Below are positions 34,368 to 45,639 of a stretch of DNA of 64,000 nucleotides, piece after piece; the stretch's first letter is position 1; each line of letters begins with the position of its first letter. Origin of the DNA: Dromiciops gliroides (Eukaryota; Chordata; Mammalia; Microbiotheria; Microbiotheriidae); contig NC_057866.1 of NCBI RefSeq assembly GCF_019393635.1, positions 117,876,233 through 117,940,232 of the forward strand, given 5' to 3'. Made by a program: the position numbers and the translations under genes. The notes under the pieces were generated by a model, which saw only the letters and a program-made list of their open reading frames with translations, did no database searches and was not told where the DNA came from.

Positions 34368-34480
34368 TTGAAGAGGACCTGAGTTCAAATCTGACCTCAG
34401 ACACTTGACACTTACTAGCTGTGTGACCCTCGGCAAGTCATTTAACCCTCATTGCCCCACAAAACAAATTAAAACAAAAC
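34368..34480 (+). mobile_element. SINE (WSINE1/MAR1 type), 5'-truncated
   Basis: Starts in the middle of the head at GAGGACCTGAG and runs through the body to a (CAAAA)n tail. The first roughly 50 bp are missing. Confidence 0.85.
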
Positions 34481-35837
34481 AAAAACAAAAACAAAAGAAC
34501 CAACAAAAAAACAGTCCTAGAGAGCAACCTGAGAGCTACTGAGATATTGCATGAGTTGATTATGGTCACACAACCAATTATGTATCAGAAGTGGATCTTC
34601 TCTGAAGTTCTCTCTATAATTACTACTCCATGCTATCACACATACATGTGTGAAATAGACATAGAAGAAAAGCAGTATAGTGTTCTGAAAAGGTTATTAG
34701 ATATGGAATAAGAGAACCCTGTTTTCACAACTCAGTACTGTTGCTGTGACCTCTGGTCACCTCCCTAACAGTGGTTAGGGCCTCAGCTTCTTCACCTGTG
34801 TAACACATCTGTGGCACATGTATAGAACACCTGGGATGGGGTCTCCCCTCATGGAGAAAGTGAAAAGCTTGCTTTTTGGAAAATTCTGGTGATATGATAT
34901 AGAATAGCCTTGGAGAGACTGGGAGCTTGTTTAGGTATTCTGTAACTTGTTCTAGTTAATTAATTCTATTGTGAAGAAGAGGCTTTCTGGCCTCAGAGGA
35001 ATTCAGAAAGGCATTTCACCTCAGCCTAGGTCTTTTTATCATTTTCTCTCTCTCTGTCTGTCTCTCTCTTTCTCTGTCTCTCTTTCTCTCTCTGTTTCTC
35101 TGTCTCTGTGTGTGTGTCTCAGTCTCTCTCTTTCTCTATGTCTCTCTCTCTCTGTCACTCTCTCTGTTTCTCTGTCTCTCGCTGTCCCCCCCCCCCACCT
35201 CTCTCTCTCCATCTGTTCCTTTACCCTTCTCCCAGCCTCCCTCTGTGTTCCTATAGGGTCTCAGGGACTACATTATCCTTTGCTACACTGAGCTGTAAGA
35301 AGAGAGGTCTTATAGCCTCTGAGGCCAACTTGCCCTGTAAAAGGGCCTTCATCCTTCTCAGTGGGTTTTTTCTTCTCCTTTTGGATGAAGGAAATTGACC
35401 TAGAGGTCAAGAAAGAAAGTCACAAGAATTTGGAAGTTACAGATCATCTTGGTTTTGGAGCCAGCTCAGCCTTCATGCCCTGAGATGTGAGAAATAGCCT
35501 TGGGGAGTGATCTTTTAGACCCAAGCCAATAGAAGCTGATGGAACTCGGCATTCAGGTCATATCTGTACATGAACTTGGTGGGTCCAGTGTTATGTAGAA
35601 ATTGCTGAGTGATCCTACTGTCCCTAGTAATCAAAGTGGTATAGATAGTAGTATGTGTTGCTGAAGTCTTGGGAGGAATACTTAATTGGGAAGAATAATA
35701 ATCAAAATATATTTATTCACATTACAATTGTGGTACATTCAAATTTCATGTAACTTTTTAAATAAAACTCTAAAATATGGGATTCTTGGGTAATAAGTCA
35801 AGGTATCCTTTTATTATTATTTTAATGGACATGATCA
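34481..35837. other. Gene-free stretch with a long TC tract
   Basis: Besides the TC-rich tract at 35043-35200, I see no repeat that can be named. The frames at 34971-35398 arise from the TC tract and its flanks. Confidence 0.5.
35043..35200. repeat. (TC)n-rich tract with poly(C)
   Basis: Pyrimidine tract of TC, TTTC and TGTC units ending in a run of C near 35186. Strong strand asymmetry. Confidence 0.92.
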
Positions 35838-36092
35838 TAGTCATTGTTGTTCTATCATTTCATTCATGTCTGATTCCTCAGGACTGTATTTGGGGTTTTC
35901 TGGAATACTGGAATGGTTTGCCACTACCTTCTACAGCTCATTTTACACCTGAGGAAACTGAGGCAAACAGGGTTAAGTGATTTGCCTAAGATCACACAGA
36001 CAGTAAGTGTCTAAGACCAGATTAAATTCAGAAAGATGAGTCTTCCTGACTCCAGGCCCAGTGCTCTATGCACTGTGCCACCTAGCTGCCCC
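35838..36092 (-). mobile_element. SINE with RTE/BovB-like tail, antisense
   Basis: Left part (TCATTGTTGTTCTATCATTTC, then GGGGTTTTCTGGAATACTGG, then GGTTTGCCACTACCTTCTAC) has the order of RTE/BovB-type 3' tails. The right part is the tRNA-derived head in antisense, ending CACCTAGCTGCCCC. Confidence 0.7.
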
Positions 36093-37024
36093 ATTATAGG
36101 AACTATACTCTACTTATGTCCTCATTTTTAAGGAGAGATAAATGAGTCCCAGAGAGATTAAGTGATTTTCTTAAAGTTCTATGGCAAGTTAGTTACAAAA
36201 CGAATATACTTGAATATATGCGGATCCTTAGATTGGTGTTCTTTCCACAGCACCTGAGCTGCTTCCCCAAAAGTATGCCCAAGGTAATAATTATTTAGGG
36301 AATACAAAGGAGGGGAAATATAGGTGTTAGCAATTATTAGGGAATAGTTCTTGACTTGAACTAGGGTTTTTGAAGGTAGTATCATAGTAGTAGAAGAAGC
36401 AGCATCAGCAGTAATAATAGTATTAATAGTAATAGACACACACACATACATGCACACACAGAGATATTTTCCATTAGGTTCATAGAGCACTTGACATACA
36501 TTATCACAGTTGAGCCTTTAAGATACATTGAATATTGTCATCCAATTAAACAGATAAGAAAACCAAAGCTTTAAGTGGTTAAATTACTTGTCCATGGAGA
36601 CTCATTCTGTGAGAGTTTGAAATGGTACTTGATACCACATCTTCCTAATTCCAAATCCCAAATTCTACCCAGCAGCCCTGTTTTTCATAGAGTAGAGTTT
36701 AGATATTCCAGATAATGGGCATACCACAAACTAAGGCAGGAATAAGCATTTCTAGAGTAGAGTTTCATGATATGGAGAAGTTAGGGAGGAGTCGAGATAG
36801 GAAAAGAGAATCATTTGAGATAGATTCTAGAATGTTAAACTAAGAGATTTGGATTTTTACCTGATTGTTCCCTTAAACATAGCAAGCAGTCTTTAAAGAA
36901 GTGACGTCTCTCATTTTGACCTTGTCTTTTTCAATATTCTTTTATCAATAGCTTGTATCAAACCTTGTTAAAGTTAAAGATGACACCAAGTTGAGAGGGA
37001 TGGCAAGTATGGCAAATGACAGAC
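36093..37024. other. Gene-free stretch
   Basis: A weak antisense MIR-like part (about 36480-36680, with CAGATAAGAAAACCAAAGC) and an A/T-rich trinucleotide tract. Otherwise unrecognised. Confidence 0.45.
36367..36465. repeat. (AGT/AAT)n then (CA)n low-complexity tract
   Basis: Imperfect trinucleotide runs followed by ACACACACATACATG. Confidence 0.75.
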
Positions 37025-37170
37025 TTATTGTGATACAGTAGAAAGAGCCTTCTACTTGAGATTGGGACATAGGTTCAAGTCTGGCACTAATGCATACTAG
37101 CTTTTTGAGCATGTGCTAGCTAGCTACTAACCTCTCTGAGCTCTGGTTCCTCATCTGTAAAAGGTAAAAG
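37025..37170 (+). mobile_element. MIR-like SINE, sense
   Basis: ATACAGTAGAAAGAGCC, GGTTCAAGTCTGGCAC and CTGGTTCCTCATCTGTAAAAGG in MIR order. Confidence 0.55.
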
Positions 37171-37599
37171 ATAAATCATAAATCATCTCCCTCTAATGGC
37201 TTTTGGGAGGGAACTGCTTTGTGAACTTCGAATTATGAAGGAAATGTCGGTTCTTATTAATGATGCTAATAATCATTATCATAATTCAAAATAATCTTGA
37301 AATGCTGAGATGCAGGGCTCAAACCAACAAAGCAAAATTCAATGTGGAAAATGTCAAGGATGTCATGAGAATCGGTTGTAGAAGTCTACACTTTGGGAGA
37401 ATTGTACTGGCAACATTTCCCATGTAAAAAAGAGCTGAGGATTTGAGACCACAAATTTAATATAAATCAACAATATATTTAGGTCAATAATAATAGTGAT
37501 AAAAACATTACATTATGGTCTATTAATAGCAATACATTATCTAAAACCTAGAATGTAATATCTCACTGAATTATAGATTTATGATTTCAATTTTTAAAA

Positions 37600-37890
37600 A
37601 CTAGTCCTTCATCTCATAGTGCTCTTGGTCTAATGAAAGAGATAACATGCAATGAAGGGCTTTGAGAAAATTAGGTCCTGACTCCAGGGCCTATGCTTCA
37701 TCCACTGCACTTCCCAGCTGCCCCACACAAGCAGATAATAGATCAAGAAAGCCTTCTTTCAGAATATAATACTTGAGCTATGTCTTAAAGAAAGGGAAGT
37801 TCTCTATTAGAATATTAAGGAGTATGTTCCAGGCATGTGGGACAACCAGTACAAAATTTAGGAAACGGGGTTACAAAGAAATAGGGCTGG
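37600..37890 (+). repeat. Old LINE-derived repeat, same family as 5.3 kb
   Basis: GGTCTAATGAAAGAGATAACATGC, then (after a SINE head fragment) TTGAGCTATGTCTTAAAG and GTATGTTCCAGGCATG. Confidence 0.45.
37672..37722 (-). mobile_element. SINE head fragment, antisense
   Basis: Only the head part remains (GGTCCTGACTCCAGGGCC to CCAGCTGCCCC). It lies within an old repeat of about 37600-37890. Confidence 0.7.
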
Positions 37891-37984
37891 AAAATAACCA
37901 AACAACAACAATATGACAACTGTAACTTCTGGTTATTTCTCTGGAATAGGATCTTTCTTACTCTTCCTTGTACAGGGCACTCTC

Positions 37985-38280
37985 TTCTGCCTCCAGGCAT
38001 GTTCTTTGGTTGTCTTCCATGCCTAGAACTCCCTCCCTCATCATCTCCACCCCCTGGCTTCTTTCCAGTCTCAAATTCCCATTTTCTTCAAGGAGCCTTT
38101 CCCAGTTTTCTTTAGTCTCATTGCCTTCCCTCTAAATTTCTCTCCAATTGATCCTATATATATCATTTATATATATGTAACTTTTCCTAATCTATTCACA
38201 GTGAAACTGTGTTAGCTCCCATTGATACCTGTATTCAATTTGACTTGACAAATATTAATTAACTTAACTGGACAGACATT
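37985..38280 (+). mobile_element. L2 3'-region fragment, sense
   Basis: CTAGAACTCCCTCCCTCATC, then CTTCAAGGAGCCTTTCCCAG and TGATACCTGTATTCAA, follow the L2 3'-end order in diverged form. A TA-rich tract has grown near 38152. Confidence 0.5.
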
Positions 38281-38289
38281 AAGCATCTT

Positions 38290-40539
38290 TTATGTGTCTG
38301 GCATTATTCTAAGCACGCTGGGCAGGAAGAAAGGCAACAACAAAGAAAAAAAGCAATTCACTTAGCATAGTTGTACCTTGAAGAAACATTCTTACATGCT
38401 AACTAAAACTTTTATTGTCCCCTGCATAAGGGATTTTTTTTTCTTGTCTCACTAACAAGCCTCAAGAGTATTGCAGAAGGGATTCTTGGTGTAGGGGTAG
38501 CCTAGCGAACTTAAAGCTCCCTTCCAACATGAAGATTCTATGATTTCATAAATATAAAAATAAAAATGGATACATAGCTTTTGGCATAGATATAGATATT
38601 AATGGAGAAACTGAGATAGAAATAAAGAAATACATCCATATTAATGAAAGATGTTTCTTTTGCCTCTCAATGGCAATGTAATCCTCCTCTATTTAGTAGG
38701 TCTGTGAGGATCCATGCCTCATGTGTTTTCAGTTGATGTCTTGCCTGGGAAGACATTTGTGATTTAAGAAAATATTGATGTCCAGAAGAGTTTCACTCTC
38801 CCTGGATAATGATGAAATTATCATTTAAGATAACATTTTACTCCATAGAAATTCAAACACGATTACTGCACATTTCCCATATGAAACACTTAAGAACAGC
38901 AGTCCCATCCTGTCTTCCCCAAAGCTAACATTAACTCTGCTAATATGCATTTCCACAGCACAGACTGCTACACATAGCAGAAGAAAGTCCCCATTCCTCT
39001 CCAATCCTCATAACTTGGAAAAGGATAAAATAGAACATGGATATTCAGGGCTGCTTGGGCCAGCCTTAGAGATTGGTTTGAGAAAGGACTAGTCCCAGTA
39101 TGATTGATTGCACCTGCCCCTAGAGACCTAGTCCTTACTGGAGGCAGCTCTAGAAGTGGGAATTCCCTTATTGCCTAAAAGATTCTTCTTTCTCTCTCCA
39201 TGAACACTTATTATCACAGAAGAAACCCAGAGGGCACTAAATTTGAACCAGACCCTGAGGGACGTACTGCAGGATAGAGGCCTCATAATTACCCTGCCCT
39301 TTGGGAGGCCCTCTAAAAAAATCTCACTGATGTTGAACCCAAGTCAAAAATGAATTTCCTTGGGTGACTATACCAAAGTGGGGCTCCCAGGCATAACATT
39401 TTTTTCCCATCTCAGTATCTCATGCAGCTCTTGAGACTCTCATGATATAATGCTGTCTTTGTTGGTTTAGTGGCAACCCAGCCCATACCTGGGAATATAC
39501 AGAGGTTTTAATGGTCCTGTAATAACTTAATAAGAGAGATATCAAAACTAAATGAAACAAGAAATACTCATGGACTAACTAACTCATCAATTAAAAATTT
39601 TAAAAGGCATAAACAGAAGAGGAAAGCAAGGGCAGGTAACAGAGTATCAATACAAAAGGGTGACATACTCCTGCAAAAATACGTTCATTCAGGTATGCTA
39701 AAATTCAGAATGGACTCACCTTAATAAAGAATATGAAGGACAATGAAAGCTATTTAGAAAAAAAAAGCTGTATTGGAGGAACTTAGGGGATCAAAATGGA
39801 TCAAACTACTGTTCTGGTTGAATGGGATGATAATAATTCACAAAAAAGAGGTCATGTGTTCCCCTTTGTTTACTATAATTATTCTTGTTAAAGGTGTGCT
39901 AGTAGGTATGTGTGCAGGGCCTGATAGAAGAGGATACCAATCAAACATGGTCATTTAATTTCTGAACTATATCAGATCCTTCAAGTTTCTTTTTCTAGCT
40001 CTCTTTCTAGTTTTTTTTTTTCCTACTTCTTCAGTAAGTGGAAGCTATTGATCCACAACATTGATTCACATTTAATTTTGCTTCTTTATCTTCACTTCCC
40101 CCACCCAAGGAAGAGTGAATTTTGCACTAGAAAGAATAAGGAAAAAATAAATAAATCAGGGTTGATGCCCAAGAGAAGCAGTGAGATAATGTGAGAACAT
40201 CTAGTACTCAGTGAGACCAAAACATTTGGCCCCTATGAACAATATATTATTGCACTGAATAGACCCAAAGCTGTGATTGTTGAGCCTTTGGCAGTAATCT
40301 TTAAAGATCTTGGGATGCAAGGAAAGCTATGTAGACTTAGAGACAAATGTCCTATTTTCAGAAAAGAGAGGGAATAGAATTTCTTTCAGGCTGTGGGTGA
40401 CTGAGCTTAATGTAAACTCCTGAAAAAATTATTTGGTGTATAATTAAAGGGATAATTAGTGTGAGATTTAAAATTGGATATAAGAGCATTAAACTCCTCT
40501 TTTAACTTTTCCCTTATATATCTCCCAGACCACTAAGAA
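38290..40539. other. Long gene-free stretch, probably unique
   Basis: About 2.2 kb with no confident repeat and no exon-like frame. Composition around 38780-39330 is more balanced than average, but nothing identifies a function. Confidence 0.5.
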
Positions 40540-40990
40540 AAAGAAGCCTCTGAGTTTTAATCAGTGAGGGATTAGCTTTTATTGTTTGGGAATTAATTAG
40601 ACAACAAAAAGGTGATACCGATTAGGGAAAATAAGAAAGTAGAAATACAAATGAATAATCTTAGATCTAAGCTTAGTCTATATTCTTTTATAAAACTCAC
40701 CAAAACCCAAAACTGCCTGCCAGGCCGAGAACCAGAGCTGATCACCAAAGTGTGCGCCATCACCGCTAAGCTGAGAAGCCAGAGTGTGAGCAAGACAGAA
40801 GTGATCTTCTGTTCTACTCTCAGTTTTAAGTTGGCATCCTGGAAGTACGGTGTGCTTGGCCATGCTCTCTGGGCAGCAGCAGGCGCACCGCCATTCGTCA
40901 CGGTCTCCTCCCCAAAAGGGTGGTCCTTCAAAAGCCACTTCAGTAGCATGCGCTCAACTCTCAAATGATTCAGCTAAAACTTCCGTTTTT
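40540..40990 (-). mobile_element. LTR-like segment, antisense
   Basis: A CpG-containing island in AT-rich DNA. On the minus strand it reads a GC-rich U3-like part (about 40720-40960), TATA-like TTTTATAAAAGAATATAG near 40690, and AATAAA (AACAATAAAAGC) near 40580. That order fits an LTR. Open frames on both strands (40593-40964 minus, 40612-40968 plus) are side effects of the composition. Ends and target duplication could not be fixed. Confidence 0.45.
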
Positions 40991-41366
40991 TTTTTTTTTA
41001 CCACATTAGCAAAGATATAGAAAAAGGAAGTTTTGATCATAAAAAACCAGGATGGTTTCATTAACAACTAACCACATTTTAACCACATTTCCTTTTTTTG
41101 TGTGTAGAGGGGAAGATGGGGTGGTAAGGTAGTATTGGGGAATCAGGGTTGTTAGACTGGTACATCAAGGGAATGGTATATAGTTTACCTACATTTTAGC
41201 AAGGAATGTGAAAAAATTTATTTTACTATTCTTATGAACCAGAGAGAAAATGTAGGTACAATTCAATGGATTCAGAGCTGATTGAGTGGCTATAACCAAA
41301 GAGTAGTTGATGCAAGTGAGGAAACTCTCTCACTAGTGTGAATCACCAACTATTCCATAACTTGTT

Positions 41367-41625
41367 GGCAGCTATTGGTGCAGTGGATAGAGCACTGAAT
41401 ATGGAAACAGAAAGATATGAGTTCAATCCAGCCTCAGACACAATTAAGTTAAATTCTGTTTGGCTGGGTTTTAAAAATTAACAAAATGGACATAAAAGCA
41501 CCTAGTTTTCAGGGCTGTTGTAAGGATCAGGTGAGATAAATTTGTAAAGCACTTTGCAAACCACAAAATACTATACAAATACTAAATATCTATCATCTAT
41601 CTATCTATCATCTATCTATATTTTA
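41367..41625 (+). mobile_element. THER1/MIR-like SINE
   Basis: GTGCAGTGGATAGAGCACTG and GAGTTCAATCCAGCCTC give the head. AGGGCTGTTGTAAGGATCAGG and GTAAAGCACTTTGCAAACC give a CORE/L2-like tail. An (ATCT)n run follows at 41589-41620. Confidence 0.65.
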
Positions 41626-42215
41626 AATATTATTAGTGTTAGTGAGTTGTTGGGGGGTGGGGCACAGCACTGAGAGATTGTGATGTTATGAGCCCAAGAT
41701 CACACAGCCAGGATGTGTCTAGGGCATATCCCATATTCTTGGTCCCATAACCTTCTGACTGACTCTATTCACCATATCACACTGACACTGAATTTGATAG
41801 GGATAAATCTAACATGTTTCAAAATATTGATTTCACAAATAAAAGAAGGAGAAGGAATGGTTAGACAGCAGTTCATTTGAGAAATATAGAGGGATTTGTC
41901 ATGGAATATACAATCAATATGTCAGTGTCACTGTTGGTAGTTAAAAAATAATAAAAACTCCTGGAGAAGTGTAGGTCACATTAAAAGAGTCCCATGGTGC
42001 AAGACTAGGGAAGGGATAGTTTGCTTACTTGACCTTGGTCAGAACATATCTAGAGCATTGTATTTACTTCTGCAACCAACATTTAAAGAAATCTATTGAT
42101 AAGCCAGAGAGTATCCAGAAGAAGGCCACCAGGATTGTGAAGGGCTCTGAGATAATGTGAAGAATAGTATTTGAAGGACCTAGACATATTTTGCCTGAAG
42201 AGTAGACTTAGTGAG

Positions 42216-42370
42216 GCATGTGATCAATCAATCAATCAATGAGTATCGATTAAATGTATACTGTGTGCCTTGTATTTAAAATGCTAGCGATATAAAGCTA
42301 GAACCAAAACAATTCCTGCTATAGAGATACTTAGGTTCTAAAGGATATATTTATTCGAATATTTAAGGAC
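42216..42370 (+). repeat. Old repeat inserted in a CR1/L3 copy
   Basis: An (AATC)n run (42223-42240), then GATTAAATGTATACTGTGTGCC and CAATTCCTGCTATAGAG. It separates two parts of the CR1/L3 3' end. Confidence 0.45.
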
Positions 42371-42579
42371 TATTACATAATGCAGGAATCAGACTTGTTC
42401 TGCTTGGTCCCAAAGGATATAACTGAGGGAAATGATGGAAGTTATAAAGGGGCAAATTTGAACTTAATATGAGGGAAAATGTCCTAAAATTAGAAATATT
42501 TAAAGACGGAATGGGTTGCCTCAGGTGGTAATGGGTATCCCACCTCAGTAGGGACATTCAAAGTGTGATGGTTAGCCAG

Positions 42580-42640
42580 GTATATTGTAAATTGTATATT
42601 GTAAATTGTATATAAATATTGTATATTGTATATTGTAACT
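42580..42640. repeat. Short (TTGTA)-type minisatellite
   Basis: Repeated TATTGTA/AATTGTA units within the CR1/L3 tail region. Confidence 0.8.
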
Positions 42641-43029
42641 GTTCAGAATGAAAGTAGACTACATGGTCACTAGCATCCCAGCTTTGAGATTCTGCCCGTC
42701 CTTAAAGAATGCCAATCGGTTTGGAACTTATTTTACAAAAGATTTGGTTATTTAAGGGGAGATGTAGAAGAGAGAAATACTGTGATTTTAAGAGATTTAT
42801 ATGAAATAAGTACAATGAGGATAGGTTGAAGACATTATGGGAACCTGAAGAAGATAATGCTAAAGTGTGATATTATAGAAATGGGGATTACACTATTAGT
42901 TGCATTGTCATAGGGAAATCTTGGGTGAGCAAACTCACCCTTGCTGGTTTTTACTTTCTCTGCAACTTAAGAGTCTTAAGAAAGCTGCCTAGAGCATTTA
43001 GAAGTTTAAAGGGGGAAGAAAGGAGAATA

Positions 43030-43300
43030 AGCAGTTATGTAGCTCCTACTGTATGCCAGGCACTGCGCTGTGGTTTATTTTATTTTATTTTTTTACAAAT
43101 ATCTCATTTGATTCTTACATCAAAACTGTGAGGTAGATGTTATTATTACCCCCTCCCCATTTTTCAGATGAGGAAATTGAGTCAGACAGAGGTTAAATGA
43201 CTTGCTCAGAGTGACAGCTAGTATATGTCTAAGGCTGCATTTGAACACCAGTTGTCCTAACTTCAAGTCCGTTTACTCAACCCACAGTGCTAGCAGGTGC
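43030..43300 (-). mobile_element. MIR/THER-like SINE, antisense
   Basis: TATGCCAGGCACTGCGCTG, then TCAGATGAGGAAATTGAG and GGTTAAATGACTTGCTCAGAG, in the order of an antisense MIR with its L2-like tail. Confidence 0.6.
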
Positions 43301-44140
43301 CTCTTAGGGGTTGCTGAGAGTCACATAGCCAAAACACTCAAGGCAAGACTTAAATTCAGGTGTTCCTGAATTCAAGGTCAGGTCTTTAACCACTATTTCA
43401 AAATGTCCTCATTTGATGTAACTGTCTTGAAATGTTGAACATTTTTAAGTGGATGAGGCTTACCAATTTTTATCTCAGTGAACATCAAATTAATAAAAAA
43501 ATATTTCTATTTCAGAAAAAAACAGGTTTGAGTAGAGACCTGAAAAACCTCTGGAATTTAATTAGTAAAATAAGTTGTCATGGGAAACTTTGAAACTACT
43601 TGGTCTGGAGATGGAATCAAGTATCTTAGACAAACAACTGATTTCCATGATTTAAGAATTCCCCTGCCTAGAAGCAAGGAGTGGAAGCAGATAATCTCAG
43701 TAGATGCCTTTCAGGTCCATGATTTTAAAATTCACATCAATTCTCAAACAACCTACAAGAGGAAAATATACAAAGAAAATAAAGATTCTCCTTAAGTTGA
43801 AAATACATGCAGCATACTTAAGCTGCTTGGCTATCTCTTATAACCCACTGAGATTCAACAACAAGAGCCATCTTGGTCTAGTGGAAAGAGCAATGAACTG
43901 GGAGTCAAGCAACCTGAGTTTGAATAATGGCTCTAAACAAACAGTGTCCCAGAGAATTCACTAAGTCCATAAATTATAGATGAGTTGTCATTCAGTGGAG
44001 ATTGTTTCCAAATCAGCATTCCACTCATGCCAAATGAAATCTGAAGTCTGTACTTTCTCACTTATCTAAATGAATAGATAGATCACTAACTAGAAGAGAG
44101 TTTAGTGACTGTTTAATGTCCATTAATATATAGTTAGATG
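43301..44140. other. Gene-free stretch
   Basis: Short old SINE-like traces only (GTCTAGTGGAAAGAGCAATG near 43875). The frames at 43580-43964 are chance. Confidence 0.45.
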
Positions 44141-44282
44141 GAGCAGCTAGGTAGTACGGTGGATAAAGCTATGGCCCTGGATTCAGGAGGACCTGAGTTC
44201 AAATCCAGCCTCAGACATTTGACACTTACTAGCTGTGTGACCCTGGGCAAGTCACTTAACCTCATTGCCCCACCCAAAAAAA
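44141..44282 (+). mobile_element. SINE (WSINE1/MAR1 type)
   Basis: Complete sense copy followed by a (TAGA)n run in the tail. Confidence 0.9.
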
Positions 44283-44559
44283 TAGGTAGATAGATAGATA
44301 TCGATATATATAGATGCACTTGCACTTTCATACAAATTTCTCTTTTAAACAGGGTAGTTGAATGAGTACACTCCAAAATTTAGGAAGAAATTAGGTGAAC
44401 CTTTCTCTAGCTTCCATTGTTCTTTGCTTTGGTTAATCAGTTTATTGAACAAAGGATAGAATGTTGCCCTTTGACTCACTCAGTCAGCCAAAAAGCATTT
44501 ATTAAGAACCTACTAAATGTTAAACATTCTGCTAGTTCTAAAATAACAACAAAATTGAT

Positions 44560-44745
44560 AATAGGAGTTAGCATTTAGATAGCACTAGAAAGTTTGAAAA
44601 GCATTTCTCTTATCTCTTTTGATCCTCACAACAATCTTGTAAGGAAGGATATATTTTTATCATCTCTGTTGTATATGAGGAACCAGGCTGAGAGAGGTTA
44701 AGTGAGTTTCCCAGGGTCACACAGCTAGTTCGTGTTCAAAGAATG
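44560..44745 (-). mobile_element. MIR-like SINE, antisense
   Basis: AGTTAGCATTTAGATAGCAC, ATCCTCACAACAATCTTG and GAGAGAGGTTAAGTGAG, then CCCAGGGTCACACAGC. Good order match to an antisense MIR. Confidence 0.65.
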
Positions 44746-45639
44746 AAACCATCTCTCTTCTTAAGGAGCTGGCATTCTAATGTAATAAATAATGTCATGT
44801 AAAAATAGTTTTTAGATTTGGGTGGAGAAATCATTCAATTCATTTTATAATAGCCACATTCCTGCCCTCTTAAAGATGAGGAAACAGATCCAAAAAAAAT
44901 CACCCAAGGTCACAAGGCCAATTAGTCATAATGCCAGGACTAGAGAATTAAAATCTCCTGGCTACCAACTTAATTTTTTTCATACTTCATTGCTCTAAGG
45001 ATTTTTCATTTACAGAGAGCTAAATCACAATTGGAAAAGCAACATACACATAATACCACCAGCAAAACATTTCCCGTACTATTTTCTAAAATTTCAATTA
45101 CTTAGCAAAATCATAGCATTTAGTTAAATTAAGTCCATGCATTAAAGTGATCCTTATTGGTCTGTTAAGTTGAATTTTTAAAGGGTATTTTTTCATAAAA
45201 TTAATGCTTGACATTATGTACACTCACATTTTTGCTTCAATTAAATGGAGAATACTTTATAGAATACACACATACACACACACATACTCACTAATACTAC
45301 AGATTGGGAAAGGAAAATCAGTTTAAAGAAATTGGGCCAAAAATCCCCTCGGTAAAATACATTAAATGATTCTTTAAAAAAAAACAAAATCATTTTTCTA
45401 CAAAAAACAAAAACAAACCTTTTTTGATAGTTTAGAATGCATTGCTTCCTAGGCTAGCATCCTCAATAAATCAAATGTTTGATTTATTCTGTACCCAGCA
45501 TCATGAGGGACATGTCAAGTACTAACTTGTGTAGTGTCGAGTTTAGATGTTATTTAAAACAAGCCAGTCATATAAAAATATCTGCATTACCAATCCCTAG
45601 TTTTGTTTCCAGTCTCAGGCAAACATTTAAGGATAAATA

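Larger units (their letters stand above)
41993..42690 (+). mobile_element. CR1/L3-type LINE 3' end, split
   Basis: TGGTCAGAACATATCTAGAGCATTGTATT (42039), CCAGAAGAAGGCCACCAGGATTGTGAAGGG (42115), CAGACTTGTTCTGCTTGG (42389) and GGAATGGGTTGCCTCAGG (42509) occur in the order of the CR1/L3 3' region. A different old repeat fills about 42216-42370. The end region near 42640-42690 fits the CR1 tail. Confidence 0.7.

Noticed and set aside
34971-35398. Frames of 96-106 codons over the TC tract
   Set aside because: Low-complexity translation of a pyrimidine tract, with no exon features.
40593-40968. Overlapping frames of 118-123 codons as a possible gene
   Set aside because: Both strands are open because of composition. 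LTR-like signals explain the segment better, and no protein domain is visible.
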